From NCBI GenBank assembly GCA_018303105.1, contig JAGVYU010000001.1:1-40862 (forward strand): 40,862 nucleotides of DNA, in the 5' to 3' direction. Every line of letters starts with the position of its first letter. Position 1 is the first letter of the stretch. Below are positions 14,446 to 22,522 of this stretch, piece by piece. Below the pieces are notes generated by a model. It made no database searches. It saw only the letters and a program-made list of their open reading frames with translations, and was not told the DNA's origin. Source of the DNA: Candidatus Woesearchaeota archaeon (lineage in GTDB: Archaea > Nanobdellota > Nanobdellia > Woesearchaeales > JAGVYU01). Position numbers and translations under genes: made by a program.

Positions 14446-14474
14446 GGGTATTCACCCGGGAAAGACTTGTGGGC

Positions 14475-15113
14475 TCATGAAACCCCGCCCCCAACAAAAT
14501 ACGTCATCATGCGCTCTAATCCTGCAGCATTCCTCTGCTTCTGCGCATCCCTCTCCTCACGCGCATAAGAGGTCCAATACGTATGCTCTCTGAGGAGTTT
14601 CAAAGACCGTTCACACCAATCTCGAGGGGGGATAAGCACTCCTGAGTAATGCGCGAGCTCCCGCCTCAGACGCGCTCCTCTCTCCATAAACTCTTCAGTT
14701 CCCAAATTGTCAAGATCCGCGTCGCAGAGGATCTGCTCGAGCAACGTGACTGGCCGTTGAGGCATTTGAGTAGCGAGGATGGCATGCTGCACTTCTTGGG
14801 TCATCTCGGGACATACATGATAATCGCTCAGGATTCTCGCAGCGTGCTGAGCGCTTCTGAGCTCATGCTGCTCAGGACCTTGTAAAAACCCGACATCATG
14901 GAACGCTGCGGCAAGAGCAAGCACATACTTCTCGTGCTGTGGCAGGTTTGCCTGCGCTGCATAATACATGCTTCGCGCAAGCACATTCTGTGTATGTTCA
15001 ACATTATGATATTCCACCTGCGGCGGTAAAAGATACAGTGCATCCTGGGCGATGTCGCACAGCGCCTGCACCCGTTCTGACGCTTCCAGTCTCGGCGGTA
15101 GTAAGGTTTCCAT
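14475..15113 (-). CDS. HD-domain phosphohydrolase-like protein
   Basis: A 212-residue protein with the HD metal set: YHNVEHT near residues 35-41, FHDVG at 71-75 (the HD pair His72-Asp73), a further His in VQHAILATQ and the final Asp in CDADLDNLG. This order fits a metal-dependent HD hydrolase acting on a nucleotide or phosphate ester; the substrate is unknown. The ATG at 15113 is preferred over the GTG at 15122 because an AGGTGA site sits 5 nt upstream of it. It is followed by the HEAT-like gene. Divergent from the Lrp-like gene. Confidence 0.8.
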   Translation of the reverse strand: METLLPPRLEASERVQALCDIAQDALYLLPPQVEYHNVEHTQNVLARSMYYAAQANLPQHEKYVLALAAAFHDVGFLQGPEQHELRSAQHAARILSDYHVCPEMTQEVQHAILATQMPQRPVTLLEQILCDADLDNLGTEEFMERGARLRRELAHYSGVLIPPRDWCERSLKLLREHTYWTSYAREERDAQKQRNAAGLERMMTYFVGGGVS

Positions 15114-15218
15114 GTGTCTCACCTAAGGAATGATTGTTTTTGGGAAATAAAATAATATGGTACGATTTCTGCTGAATTACCGAAATTATTAAATAGATTC
15201 TGCGCTTATTAACGAAAT

Positions 15219-16220
15219 ATGAGGCTTGTTTCCGAGCATGAAGGAAAATCAGGAGTGAAGATCGACGAGAAAGACCGCAAGATTTTGTACGAGCTTTCAA
15301 GGAATTCGAGGCAGCCTATCCAAGTCATAGCGCGGCATGTCCACCTTTCCCGAGATGGCACGGCATACCGAATCCACCGACTCGAGCAATCGGGAGTGCT
15401 GCAAGGATATAAGACCCTTGTTGACGTATCCAAATTCGGCTATCAGTCTTTTCATCTCTTCATGAGACTGCATGAACCCCTGCGACAGGAAGTAATCCAA
15501 AAGCTCATTGCGCATCATCATATCCGCGCTATTCTCAAATTCTCCGGTGTCTATGACTGGGAGCTCGCAGTAATTGCGAAATCCTTTGAGGAATATGCGA
15601 AAGTGCGCCGGGAGATCCTCGCGTTTCTCGATGGAAAAGTCCAGGATATGAACACGGTTATGATTACAGCTCCAATTATGGCGCGAACATTCCCGCTCCG
15701 CTTCTTCCCTTACCAAAAAGACGATCGTGCGCGATCAGACGCTGAATATGTTCCAGATCGCAAAGACATGAAGATTCTTGAAATCATCGCGAATTGGGCG
15801 AATAGCTCATTGCTCGAGATTGCATCAAAGACAGGAGGATCAGCAGATATGATTGCCTATAGGCTTAAACGGCTTAGGGCCTCAGGCATTATCCAGAAGC
15901 ACATGATCGGCGTCAATTATGACCTGCTCAACCAAAGCATGTACGCTGTATTATTCTCAACAAAAGAGCAGTCATCGAAGGACGCGGCACATATCCGAGA
16001 AGTCCTCAGCACAGATTCTGACGTGCTCTGGGCTGTCCAAGTCTTCGGGTCATGGAATTACCTCGTTTATCTCTGCGTGCAGGATACGCACCAGTATCAG
16101 CAAGCCCTTGACAGGCTAAGAGATCAATTCGGCGCTCAACTGCTCTCCTTCGTCACACTGCTCGCCTCTGAAGAATTCAAGTACACATATTTTCCCGAGG
16201 GCATGCGTGTGAGCCCATAA
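15219..16220 (+). CDS. Tandem two-unit Lrp/AsnC-like transcriptional regulator
   Basis: A 333-residue protein made of two successive Lrp-type units. Winged helix 1 spans residues ~15-72 (DEKDRKILYELSRNSRQPIQ, LSRDGTAYRIHRLEQSGVL), with an effector-like alpha/beta part to ~160. Winged helix 2 spans ~181-240 (DRKDMKILEIIAN, MIAYRLKRLRASGII), with a second alpha/beta part to the end. Normal Lrp has one unit of ~150 residues, so this is a fused internal duplication; such double Lrp proteins occur in several archaea as I recall. It should bind DNA as a compact oligomer. A TATA-like AAATTATTAAATAG at 15181-15194 implies a leaderless mRNA. Confidence 0.8.
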   Translation: MRLVSEHEGKSGVKIDEKDRKILYELSRNSRQPIQVIARHVHLSRDGTAYRIHRLEQSGVLQGYKTLVDVSKFGYQSFHLFMRLHEPLRQEVIQKLIAHHHIRAILKFSGVYDWELAVIAKSFEEYAKVRREILAFLDGKVQDMNTVMITAPIMARTFPLRFFPYQKDDRARSDAEYVPDRKDMKILEIIANWANSSLLEIASKTGGSADMIAYRLKRLRASGIIQKHMIGVNYDLLNQSMYAVLFSTKEQSSKDAAHIREVLSTDSDVLWAVQVFGSWNYLVYLCVQDTHQYQQALDRLRDQFGAQLLSFVTLLASEEFKYTYFPEGMRVSP

Positions 16221-16252
16221 GGTTTAAATAGCGCTTCTCACTCAGTATTTGC

Positions 16253-16408
16253 ATGGCAAAATGCGAACTCTGCAAATCGGCAATCGCGGAAAACTTCCTC
16301 GGTAAGCTCTTCGGAACCGTAATCAAGGATGCTAAAGGAAAAAAACACGGTATTTGTTCTGAATGCCAACGCAAGTTTAAGAAGGAAGAGATTCTCTCAA
16401 AACTTTAA
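16253..16408 (+). CDS. Zinc-ribbon miniprotein (51 aa)
   Basis: A 51-residue protein starting MAKCELCKSAIAENFLGKLF and containing GICSECQRKFKKEE: two C-x2-C pairs (Cys4/Cys7 and Cys35/Cys38) that should bind one zinc ion, with a basic, helical end. A TATA element (GGTTTAAATAG at 16221-16231) is centred ~27 nt upstream of the ATG, which makes a leaderless gene convincing despite its size. Similar archaeal zinc-ribbon miniproteins exist, but their function is unknown. It lies just upstream of tRNA-Thr. Confidence 0.75.
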   Translation: MAKCELCKSAIAENFLGKLFGTVIKDAKGKKHGICSECQRKFKKEEILSKL

Positions 16409-16420
16409 TTCGATCCGAAT

Positions 16421-16430
16421 CTTTATAAAC
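16421..16430 (+). promoter_or_regulatory. TATA box of tRNA-Thr
   Basis: CTTTATAAAC centred about 31 nt before the first tRNA base, preceded by a purine-rich CCGAAT that could serve as BRE. Confidence 0.6.
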
Positions 16431-16456
16431 CCACTTTTGTTTCTCTAACAAGCTAC

Positions 16457-16529
16457 GCCCCCGTAGCATAGTAGCCATTGCGGCTGCTTCGTAAGCAGCA
16501 GGTCGAGGGTGCAATTCCCTCCGGGGGCT
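16457..16529 (+). tRNA. tRNA-Thr (anticodon CGT)
   Basis: The acceptor stem GCCCCCG (16457-16463) pairs with CGGGGGC (16522-16528). The anticodon stem GCTGC/GCAGC encloses TTCGTAA, anticodon CGT reading ACG. The T stem GAGGG/CCCTC encloses TGCAATT. The D arm is short-stemmed (GCA/TGC). The discriminator base is T, as in archaeal tRNA-Thr. No CCA is encoded and no intron is present. Its 3' end is echoed in the repeats that follow. Confidence 0.95.
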
Positions 16530-16701
16530 TCGAGTGAAACGAGAAGCCACAGGAGGTTCAGAAACCGAAGTTTCTGTTATCTCCGGGGGCTGTGAGTTTA
16601 CGAACAGCCAACGGGGCTCAAAAACACAGTTTTTGTTGTCTCCGGGCTTACGAAATGAGCAATTTGAGGCTCCGAACGCTGGTGAGGAAGTCTCCCGGGC
16701 T
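16517..16701 (+). repeat. Imperfect ~60-bp tandem repeats after tRNA-Thr with covarying hairpins
   Basis: The tRNA 3' end CCTCCGGGGGCT (to 16529) recurs as CTCCGGGGGCT at 16581-16591, CTCCGGGCT at 16640-16648 and CTCCCGGGCT at 16692-16701. The first two units each carry two hairpins at matching places: GGCTTC/GAAGCC (16526-16531, 16543-16548) and GGCTGT/ACAGCC (16588-16593, 16604-16609); CAGAAAC/GTTTCTG (16559-16565, 16570-16576) and CAAAAAC/GTTTTTG (16619-16625, 16629-16635). The arms differ between units but stay fully paired. The third unit is eroded, and the array ends in GGGCTTTTTATTTT, a plausible T-rich terminator. Confidence 0.75.
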
Positions 16702-16703
16702 TT

Positions 16704-17432
16704 TTATTTTCCCGCCGCACCAACTTCAATAATCTCCGGAACCGCTAGGGTTTCTCCCTTTATCTCTGGCGTCACTACTTCCTCCTTATGATACAACTCC
16801 TCAATTCGCTTATCTAAATATTCTACCTCCTTCCAAGGCAACCCTCTCCAGTTCCAGTCAACCATTGTAATAATCCCGGCGAGCGGTCCTGTTACCCCCG
16901 CAGTGATACCCGGCCACTGAAGGTCCAATGTCAATCCGAAGTGCAGCTCCCGTGTGAGCGCGTAGTCCATGACGTGCACGATGCCGAGCATCATGGCATA
17001 CATTACCCCCCCAGCCAATACCGCCGTGGTTATAAAATTATCTGGATAATAGACGCTTCTTGTTTTGAGCTGTCTTGGATAGCGAACTAATTCTCCTAGG
17101 AAATCCACTTGCTCATTATGCTGTTCATCATAGTGTTTTGGAGTAAATCTCCTCCACCCACGATTCACTCCTTGAAGCGATCGCAATCGTTCAGTAAGAC
17201 TCATGTTTCCTGAAATTGCTTCTCTAAGGAGCGGATTATCTAGGTATGATGAAACAAGGACGCGATGCCCTACGTCCACATTAATACACGGCAGTTCCAG
17301 CGCACGAGGCGGCTCATATCCGGGCACATGGCGGAAGCGTTCAAACTGATATGGCAAACCCCGAGCTTCTATTTCTAACAACGCTGCTTGCCTCTCGACA
17401 ACGCGCATTTGCTCGTATAATGTACCATCCAT
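16704..17432 (-). CDS. Hypothetical protein with two membrane segments (242 aa)
   Basis: A 242-residue protein, not recognised. Residues 1-130 are soluble and charged. Two likely membrane helices follow: about 138-158 (ITTAVLAGGVMYAMMLGIVH) and a weaker Gly-rich one about 170-195 (ITAGVTGPLAGIITMV). The C-terminus is acidic and Val/Pro-rich. The ATG at 17432 is chosen because the TATA-like TATCTTTAAAAG (this strand, ~17455-17466) lies 27 nt upstream; a TTG at 17447 would extend it by five residues. It is downstream of the ABC operon but has its own promoter. Confidence 0.6.
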   Translation of the reverse strand: MDGTLYEQMRVVERQAALLEIEARGLPYQFERFRHVPGYEPPRALELPCINVDVGHRVLVSSYLDNPLLREAISGNMSLTERLRSLQGVNRGWRRFTPKHYDEQHNEQVDFLGELVRYPRQLKTRSVYYPDNFITTAVLAGGVMYAMMLGIVHVMDYALTRELHFGLTLDLQWPGITAGVTGPLAGIITMVDWNWRGLPWKEVEYLDKRIEELYHKEEVVTPEIKGETLAVPEIIEVGAAGK

Positions 17433-17485
17433 GGCAGCGAGAACCAAATATCAGCTTTTAAAGATATAGTGAAAACAGTATTCAC

Positions 17486-18715
17486 TTACTCATACCGCAA
17501 TGCATCCACTGGCTTCAATTGTGATGCCTGCCATGCGGGTAACAGCCCAGAAGCAGCTCCAACGAGAAACGAAAACATGAGCGCCCCGATGATCAGATAC
17601 CAAGGGAAATACGCTTTGAGCAGCGCCGTCTGAAGGACAAGCGTTGCTATGATTTCAACCAGCTTCGCGAATCCCATGCCAATAAGCACGCCAATCCCGC
17701 CTCCGACAAATCCAAGGATCCCTGATTCAATTAAAAACAGGAGCAGGATATCATTATTCCGCGCTCCAATCGCTTTCATCACCCCAATTTCCTTAGTCCG
17801 CTCAAGAATTGCGGTGTACATCGTGTTCATAATCCCTACAGCACCGACAAAGAGGCTGATGGCTGCGATTCCGATGAGCACTGCTTGCACTACACCAAGG
17901 ATAACGTTAAACGCTTCCAAGAAGCTGTCAGCAGTCTGAATCGTGAAGTCTTCTTTTCCCTCTTCAAGATTTCTTGACTTCCGCAACACACGCTCAATGC
18001 GGTCCGCCACCTGAGAGGGCTCTTCGCTAAGAGCTGCCTTTGCGTAAATAATATTATACACATCTTTCTTTTCAGGGAAGAGTTCATAATATGCGTCTCG
18101 CGTGATATAGATATTCTGGTCATCAGAGGGATTTCCAATCACTTCATAAAATCCCACAACCTCAAACACCTCTCCATTCAGCGTGACTTTGTTGCCGAGC
18201 TGCACGTTTTTCTCAAATAGGTTTCTGTTAAGATAGTAATGGCCCAAATTTGCTTTACGGGCATCCCCGTCCTCAATTTCCTTGCCTAGCTCAATCCCAT
18301 AGTTTTGAATGAACATAAGTTCAAGGACGGAATACTCTTTAGAATCATCTACGGGCATCGCGAGCGCAAACGCGTACCTTTTAACGTCATTAAATTCAAT
18401 TTCAATGGTGCCCACGGGAACACCCGCTGCGCGGTCTATCCCTTTGACCTTTAGAACCTCATCCAAGTCTTCCTTCGTTAGTTGTACAGGGGTAGTAGTT
18501 CCCGGAGCTCCGAGCTCCCCTTTAGGCTGAATGAGAATCATATCCCTGCCCATTTTCTCGAATTCATCATTTATGTATTTCTGCAGTCCCTGCCCCAGGC
18601 TTACCAGGGCAACGACCGCTGCAATGCCTATGAAAATTCCCAGCATCGTGAGCCAGGAGCGCATTTTTCTTTTCGTAAGGTTCTGAATCCCATACCTAAA
18701 GTAGTCTGTGAGCAT
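17486..18715 (-). CDS. MacB/FtsX-type ABC transporter permease (second)
   Basis: A 409-residue protein of the MacB_PCD-FtsX architecture: a cytoplasmic basic start (NLTKRKMRSW), one membrane helix at ~21-43 (LTMLGIFIGIAAVVALVSLG), a large extracytoplasmic domain to ~265, and three helices in the C-terminal 140 residues. The FtsX signature includes MNTMYTAILERTKEIGVMKAIGA. It starts 1 nt after the stop of the other permease and is clearly its paralogue. Such permeases move substrates or transmit force using the partner ATPase rather than forming a simple channel. Last gene of the five-gene operon. Confidence 0.9.
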   Translation of the reverse strand: MLTDYFRYGIQNLTKRKMRSWLTMLGIFIGIAAVVALVSLGQGLQKYINDEFEKMGRDMILIQPKGELGAPGTTTPVQLTKEDLDEVLKVKGIDRAAGVPVGTIEIEFNDVKRYAFALAMPVDDSKEYSVLELMFIQNYGIELGKEIEDGDARKANLGHYYLNRNLFEKNVQLGNKVTLNGEVFEVVGFYEVIGNPSDDQNIYITRDAYYELFPEKKDVYNIIYAKAALSEEPSQVADRIERVLRKSRNLEEGKEDFTIQTADSFLEAFNVILGVVQAVLIGIAAISLFVGAVGIMNTMYTAILERTKEIGVMKAIGARNNDILLLFLIESGILGFVGGGIGVLIGMGFAKLVEIIATLVLQTALLKAYFPWYLIIGALMFSFLVGAASGLLPAWQASQLKPVDALRYE

Positions 18716-18716
18716 G

Positions 18717-19934
18717 TTACTTCCTCAACGCATCTACAGGTTCTAACTGGGATGCCTGATAGCTGGGCACTATTCCTGAAACGGTGCCTACAATGAATGA
18801 GAACAGCAATGATCCGATGATGAGCATCATGCTGAACTGCGCAACTAAGACCCCTTCTCCGAGCGCCGCAGCTCCAGCAACCTCTACAAGTTTTGCGAGC
18901 CCAACTCCTAACGCAATCCCAACTAATCCTCCCGCCATGCCAAGCAATCCAGATTCCGTGAGAAAAATCAGGAGGACATCTGAGTTTTTTGCGCCAATGG
19001 CTTTCATAATCCCAATTTCCCGCGTTCGCTCAAGCACAGACGTGTACATTGTATTCATAATCCCTATCCCTCCTACAATGAGGCTTATCGCCGCTATTCC
19101 TACGAGTATGGTTTGCACGGTGGTCAGAATCGTGTCAAGCGTGGCGAGCGTCTGCAAGGGACTTTGCACCGTAAAATCCTCTTTGCCTTTCTCAACATCG
19201 CGTTGCCTTCTCATGACTTTCTCAATATTTGCCTGAACTTGGGGGACATCCGCTCCTTCTTTGACTTGCACGACCAGAAGGTCAACATCTTCTTCAATAT
19301 TCAGCACCTCTCTGAACCTGGCTTCATTCATAAGGATGATGTCATTGAAAAATGGATTACCCGATCGCTTCAAAACTCCTGCAACCTCAAACGCTGCACC
19401 TCCAATGAGTACTTTGTTTCCTGCATGGATTGCTTTTCCATAGCGAGTGTCTCTGGAAAAACCGCTTCCGAGCACGACTTTGCCCTGGTCTGAGCTGTCT
19501 ATCATTTTTCCTTCCGCCAATTTGACGTTAAGAACATCAAGAACGAGAGCACGTTCTTTATCCTCCTCGGGAAGATTCGTGATGCCCTCAAAATTTCGAA
19601 TGTCATGATACTCAAACGACACAGATCGTATCATACGGTTGACAACAAGTTCAACTCCGGGCACTTGTTCAATAGCATCCCGATCGTCAAGCGTGAGAGG
19701 TTTGATGACGGTTGATCCCGGAGGTCCAAATCCTGTTCCGGATGCTTCTACGGTCAGTTTGTCTGTTCCCAGGGTCTCAAATTGTCCGAGGATAGCATTT
19801 CTCATCCCTTGTCCAAGAGAAATCAGTGAGACCACTGCGGCGATACCGATGAAAATCCCGATCATCGTGAGCCATGTGCGGAGCTTGCGCTTCAATAAGT
19901 TCTTCGCAGCGTAAAAAAAATAATCGCGGAGCAC
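18717..19934 (-). CDS. MacB/FtsX-type ABC transporter permease (first)
   Basis: A 405-residue paralogue of the next gene with the same layout: helix ~22-44 (LTMIGIFIGIAAVVSLISLG), an extracytoplasmic MacB_PCD domain, then three helices, with MNTMYTSVLERTREIGIMKAIGA in the FtsX domain. It starts with GTG at 19934; the choice is secure because AAGGAGG lies 5-11 nt upstream and overlaps the TAA of the preceding gene. Two different permeases, rather than one, suggest a heterodimeric transporter with the single ATPase encoded upstream. Confidence 0.9.
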   Translation of the reverse strand: MLRDYFFYAAKNLLKRKLRTWLTMIGIFIGIAAVVSLISLGQGMRNAILGQFETLGTDKLTVEASGTGFGPPGSTVIKPLTLDDRDAIEQVPGVELVVNRMIRSVSFEYHDIRNFEGITNLPEEDKERALVLDVLNVKLAEGKMIDSSDQGKVVLGSGFSRDTRYGKAIHAGNKVLIGGAAFEVAGVLKRSGNPFFNDIILMNEARFREVLNIEEDVDLLVVQVKEGADVPQVQANIEKVMRRQRDVEKGKEDFTVQSPLQTLATLDTILTTVQTILVGIAAISLIVGGIGIMNTMYTSVLERTREIGIMKAIGAKNSDVLLIFLTESGLLGMAGGLVGIALGVGLAKLVEVAGAAALGEGVLVAQFSMMLIIGSLLFSFIVGTVSGIVPSYQASQLEPVDALRK

Positions 19935-19943
19935 GGCTCCTCC

Positions 19944-21257
19944 TTATTTCGCATGCTGCTTCTTCCGTCCTATGAAATAGAAGAGTGCAGCGCCGATGAC
20001 ATGCGCGAAGATGAACAGCGCGATCCATAAATATCGCTGATAACGTTTCATGGGGGTTTTGATCATCGAATAGAGCATGAGCGCCCAGAATACAATCAGG
20101 ATAACCAGGATTGGTGTTACAAACAGGAGCGTACTGAACATTCCAGAGCCGTTCTGCTTGGCTGAATTCTGGTCCATGCGCAGCGTCACGGGCACGACCC
20201 GGGTATAGCGTTGGTTGTTCGCGTCAAGATACTCGATGCTGACTGGAATATCGAAACTGTCCCCTTTGTTTTTCAGATCGATGCTGAATGTTGCAGACTC
20301 AAAATCATCGGAATCAACTTTCCCAATGTAGACTTCAGGAGACGTGAGCACGGTAAGCTCCTCTGACTCGATGATTTTGGCGTTCAACAGCTTCACATCA
20401 GTAAGCCCCCGGTTCACAAATTTGATCGTTATCTCCCCCGTTCCGCCTGCAAGGTTGCTTGACTCGATGTACACGGAGAGTTCGGGCGCGCTGCCAATGG
20501 GCACTCCGATCGTATTGTCCTTTGAGTAGTTTTTTCCGAGCTCATCCTTGAATACGATCTGCAAAGGCACTTTATAGAGTTTAGCCGCAGCTGTGGGATC
20601 CGCTGCGAGGATGAACGTAACGGTGTTCAGCTCCCCGGGGAACATCGTTTTCACAATCTTCTCGTTTGTGCTTCCTACAGGTATGATGGGCACTGTTGCA
20701 AGATCGAGTTTGATGCGGATATCTTTAAGCACAGAATCATCAAGGTTATGGAGTGTTACGTTGAGGTCTGTTGTTTTTCCCGGGTCAATCATGCCATTCT
20801 CTATAGCGATAGACTCAACAGCAAGCGTTGCGTCAAACGTGCTAATGGAGATATTGAATTCCTCCGGCTGCTCCCATACATCAACATTATACGCTTTGAA
20901 GCGAACGGAAAGAGGATTTTCTCCTTCAACGGCATTTTCATCGACCTTCAGCCGGTATTTGATAATGATGCCCTTTTCGCCTTGCTGTTGCGATTGGAAG
21001 CCTCCAAGCTCTCGCACTGCTGAATCTCCCGGCTCGAGGGAGAAAGGATACTCGGGAATGAGTTCAAGCGTAACGGGTGGCGTTCCTTGAAAGCCCGTGT
21101 TCTCAATCTTGAACCGGACATCAACGTAATTTCCCGGTTCGGCAGGGTCCGGAAGCTGGCTCATGAGCGATACTTTGATTCCGGGAGCATTAGCTATGGC
21201 CAGTGTTGTGAGCAACAGCATTGTTACAACGTACACAATTATTTTTATGGTTTTCAT
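19944..21257 (-). CDS. Exported COG1361/CARDB-type protein with C-terminal membrane helices
   Basis: A 437-residue protein. Residues 1-24 form a signal peptide (KTIKIIVYVVTMLLLTTLAIANA, shortened here: VVTMLLLTTLAIANA). Residues ~30-360 contain three beta-sandwich repeats of CARDB/NEW3 kind (phrases such as VDVRFKIENTGF, TDLNVTLHNLDDSVLKDI and GEITIKFVNRGLTDVKL). The end has two membrane helices (~375-400 and ~410-430) and a basic tail. In archaea such proteins are repeatedly encoded with MacB-like permeases and a LolD-like ATPase (family knowledge), so it probably is the extracellular subunit of this transporter. The ATG has GAGGTG ~7 nt upstream. Confidence 0.85.
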   Translation of the reverse strand: MKTIKIIVYVVTMLLLTTLAIANAPGIKVSLMSQLPDPAEPGNYVDVRFKIENTGFQGTPPVTLELIPEYPFSLEPGDSAVRELGGFQSQQQGEKGIIIKYRLKVDENAVEGENPLSVRFKAYNVDVWEQPEEFNISISTFDATLAVESIAIENGMIDPGKTTDLNVTLHNLDDSVLKDIRIKLDLATVPIIPVGSTNEKIVKTMFPGELNTVTFILAADPTAAAKLYKVPLQIVFKDELGKNYSKDNTIGVPIGSAPELSVYIESSNLAGGTGEITIKFVNRGLTDVKLLNAKIIESEELTVLTSPEVYIGKVDSDDFESATFSIDLKNKGDSFDIPVSIEYLDANNQRYTRVVPVTLRMDQNSAKQNGSGMFSTLLFVTPILVILIVFWALMLYSMIKTPMKRYQRYLWIALFIFAHVIGAALFYFIGRKKQHAK

Positions 21258-21269
21258 ATGAGCACCTCT

Positions 21270-21953
21270 CTAAAGTTTTTTCACCACTTGACCATCTTTG
21301 AGTAAGATGATGCGGTCCGCCCGTTTTGCTAAATGCGGATCGTGTGTGACCATGACAATGGTTTTTTTATGCTTGCGGTTGAGCTCGTGGAGGAAGTCCA
21401 AGACGTTCTCTCCCGTGTGCGTGTCGAGATTTCCCGTAGGTTCATCCGCAAGGATCACTTCAGGGTCATTTGCAAGCGATCGCGCGATCGCAACCCTCTG
21501 CTGCTGGCCTCCGGAAAGTTCAGATGGCCTATGGTTCATTCTGTCTTTGAGCTGCACGATCGTGAGCAGCTGCTCAGCGCGCGCTGCCCGCGCATCCGCC
21601 GGGATTCCTTGGAAGATCATGGGCAAGGACACATTTTCAAGCGCAGTTAATGTGGGCAGCAAATTGAATTGCTGGAAGATAAACCCTATCTTTTTGCCGC
21701 GAATTTGGGCAAGGTCTGATTCATCGAGATGAGAGATATCTTTTCCATCGAGCAAAATCCTTCCTTTGGTTGGAATATCTAGGCAGCCCACCATGTTCAC
21801 GGCCGTGGATTTCCCAGATCCGGAAGGTCCCATGATAGATACAAATTCTCCCTGGTAGACATCGAGGCTCACTCCTTGAAGCGCGGCCACTTCGACGTGG
21901 CCCATCACGTAGATTTTCCACACATCCTCAAGCGTAATTATGGTTTTTTTCAT
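21270..21953 (-). CDS. ABC transporter ATPase (LolD/MacB type)
   Basis: A 227-residue ATPase with all motifs: Walker A GPSGSGKST, Q-loop in FIFQQFNLLPTLTALENV, signature LSGGQQQRVAIARSLA, Walker B VILADEPTGNLD, and H-loop in MVTHD. The LNRKHKKTIVMVTHDPHLAKRADR ending is typical of the MacB/LolD branch. It powers the two permeases encoded downstream. The ATG overlaps the regulator stop by 4 nt. Confidence 0.95.
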   Translation of the reverse strand: MKKTIITLEDVWKIYVMGHVEVAALQGVSLDVYQGEFVSIMGPSGSGKSTAVNMVGCLDIPTKGRILLDGKDISHLDESDLAQIRGKKIGFIFQQFNLLPTLTALENVSLPMIFQGIPADARAARAEQLLTIVQLKDRMNHRPSELSGGQQQRVAIARSLANDPEVILADEPTGNLDTHTGENVLDFLHELNRKHKKTIVMVTHDPHLAKRADRIILLKDGQVVKKL

Positions 21954-22393
21954 TTGGTTCTCAAAAAGGTTTCGATAATCGTTCCAAGGCCCGTGTACTG
22001 CTGCTGTAATGCCTTGACTTTGAGTTTTGTTTCCTTCGTGGATAGGGAAGGCATGCTCGCGTTCAGGAACTCCGTCATGGGATGCACCTGGAAACGCAGC
22101 ATGTTTTCAAGCTTCTTTCGGGTCATCATATGAGCTGAAGTCTCGGCCTCATAGATCTTTGTCCTTCCGTTTTTTCCCGCAATCTTGACCATTCCAAGCC
22201 GGTGCAGCGTGGTTAATGCCTGGCTGATTGTGCTCGTGCCGCACTTCACTCTCTGTTTGAGCTGCTCCTGGGTGTGCTTGCCATAAAAGTAGAGCGTTCC
22301 CCAGAGTTCTCCATGGATGGCGCTGAGGCCCCAGAATTGCATGAGTTGTCCAAGCTCATGGATGATCTCCTGAATAACCTCCTCTTCCGCCAT
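21950..22393 (-). CDS. GbsR/MarR-like winged-helix regulator
   Basis: A 147-residue protein. The N-terminal helix ELGQLMQFWGLSAIHGELWGTLYFYGK and the winged helix that follows (TQEQLKQRVKCGTSTISQAL, TTLHRLGMVKIAGKNGRTKIYEAE) match the GbsR branch of the MarR superfamily, whose members often precede ABC exporters. It should bind DNA as a dimer and respond to a small molecule; it heads the operon and so probably represses it (inference). A TATA-like GTTTAAATACATA (this strand, 22409-22421) lies ~22 nt upstream. Confidence 0.85.
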   Translation of the reverse strand: MAEEEVIQEIIHELGQLMQFWGLSAIHGELWGTLYFYGKHTQEQLKQRVKCGTSTISQALTTLHRLGMVKIAGKNGRTKIYEAETSAHMMTRKKLENMLRFQVHPMTEFLNASMPSLSTKETKLKVKALQQQYTGLGTIIETFLRTK

Positions 22394-22408
22394 ACGCGTA
22401 TGGCAATG

Positions 22409-22503
22409 CGGTATGTATTTAAACTTTACGAAACACCAATGGTTATATTGTTTCTGAAATTATAAATATTTAGAAAAGTGAATGCCACAACCTTTATATA
22501 GCT
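22409..22503. promoter_or_regulatory. Divergent promoter region with inverted repeat
   Basis: Minus-strand TATA at 22409-22421 (for the regulator/ABC operon) and plus-strand TATA AACCTTTATATAGC at 22489-22502 (for the gene at 22523). Between them TTTCTGAAAT (22451-22460) and ATTTAGAAA (22468-22476) form an inverted repeat with one bulged base and a 7-nt spacer, a candidate operator for the GbsR-like protein. Confidence 0.55.
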
Positions 22504-22522
22504 CTCGCTGTCCCTTCAGCGC

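Noticed and set aside
14116-15113. HD and HEAT-like genes as part of the RLI operon
   Set aside because: RLI has its own TATA box at 14088-14097 directly before ATG 14066, so a shared transcript is not needed.
16457-16701. Integrated provirus at tRNA-Thr
   Set aside because: tRNA 3'-end repeats are present, but no integrase, no viral genes and only ~60-bp units follow.
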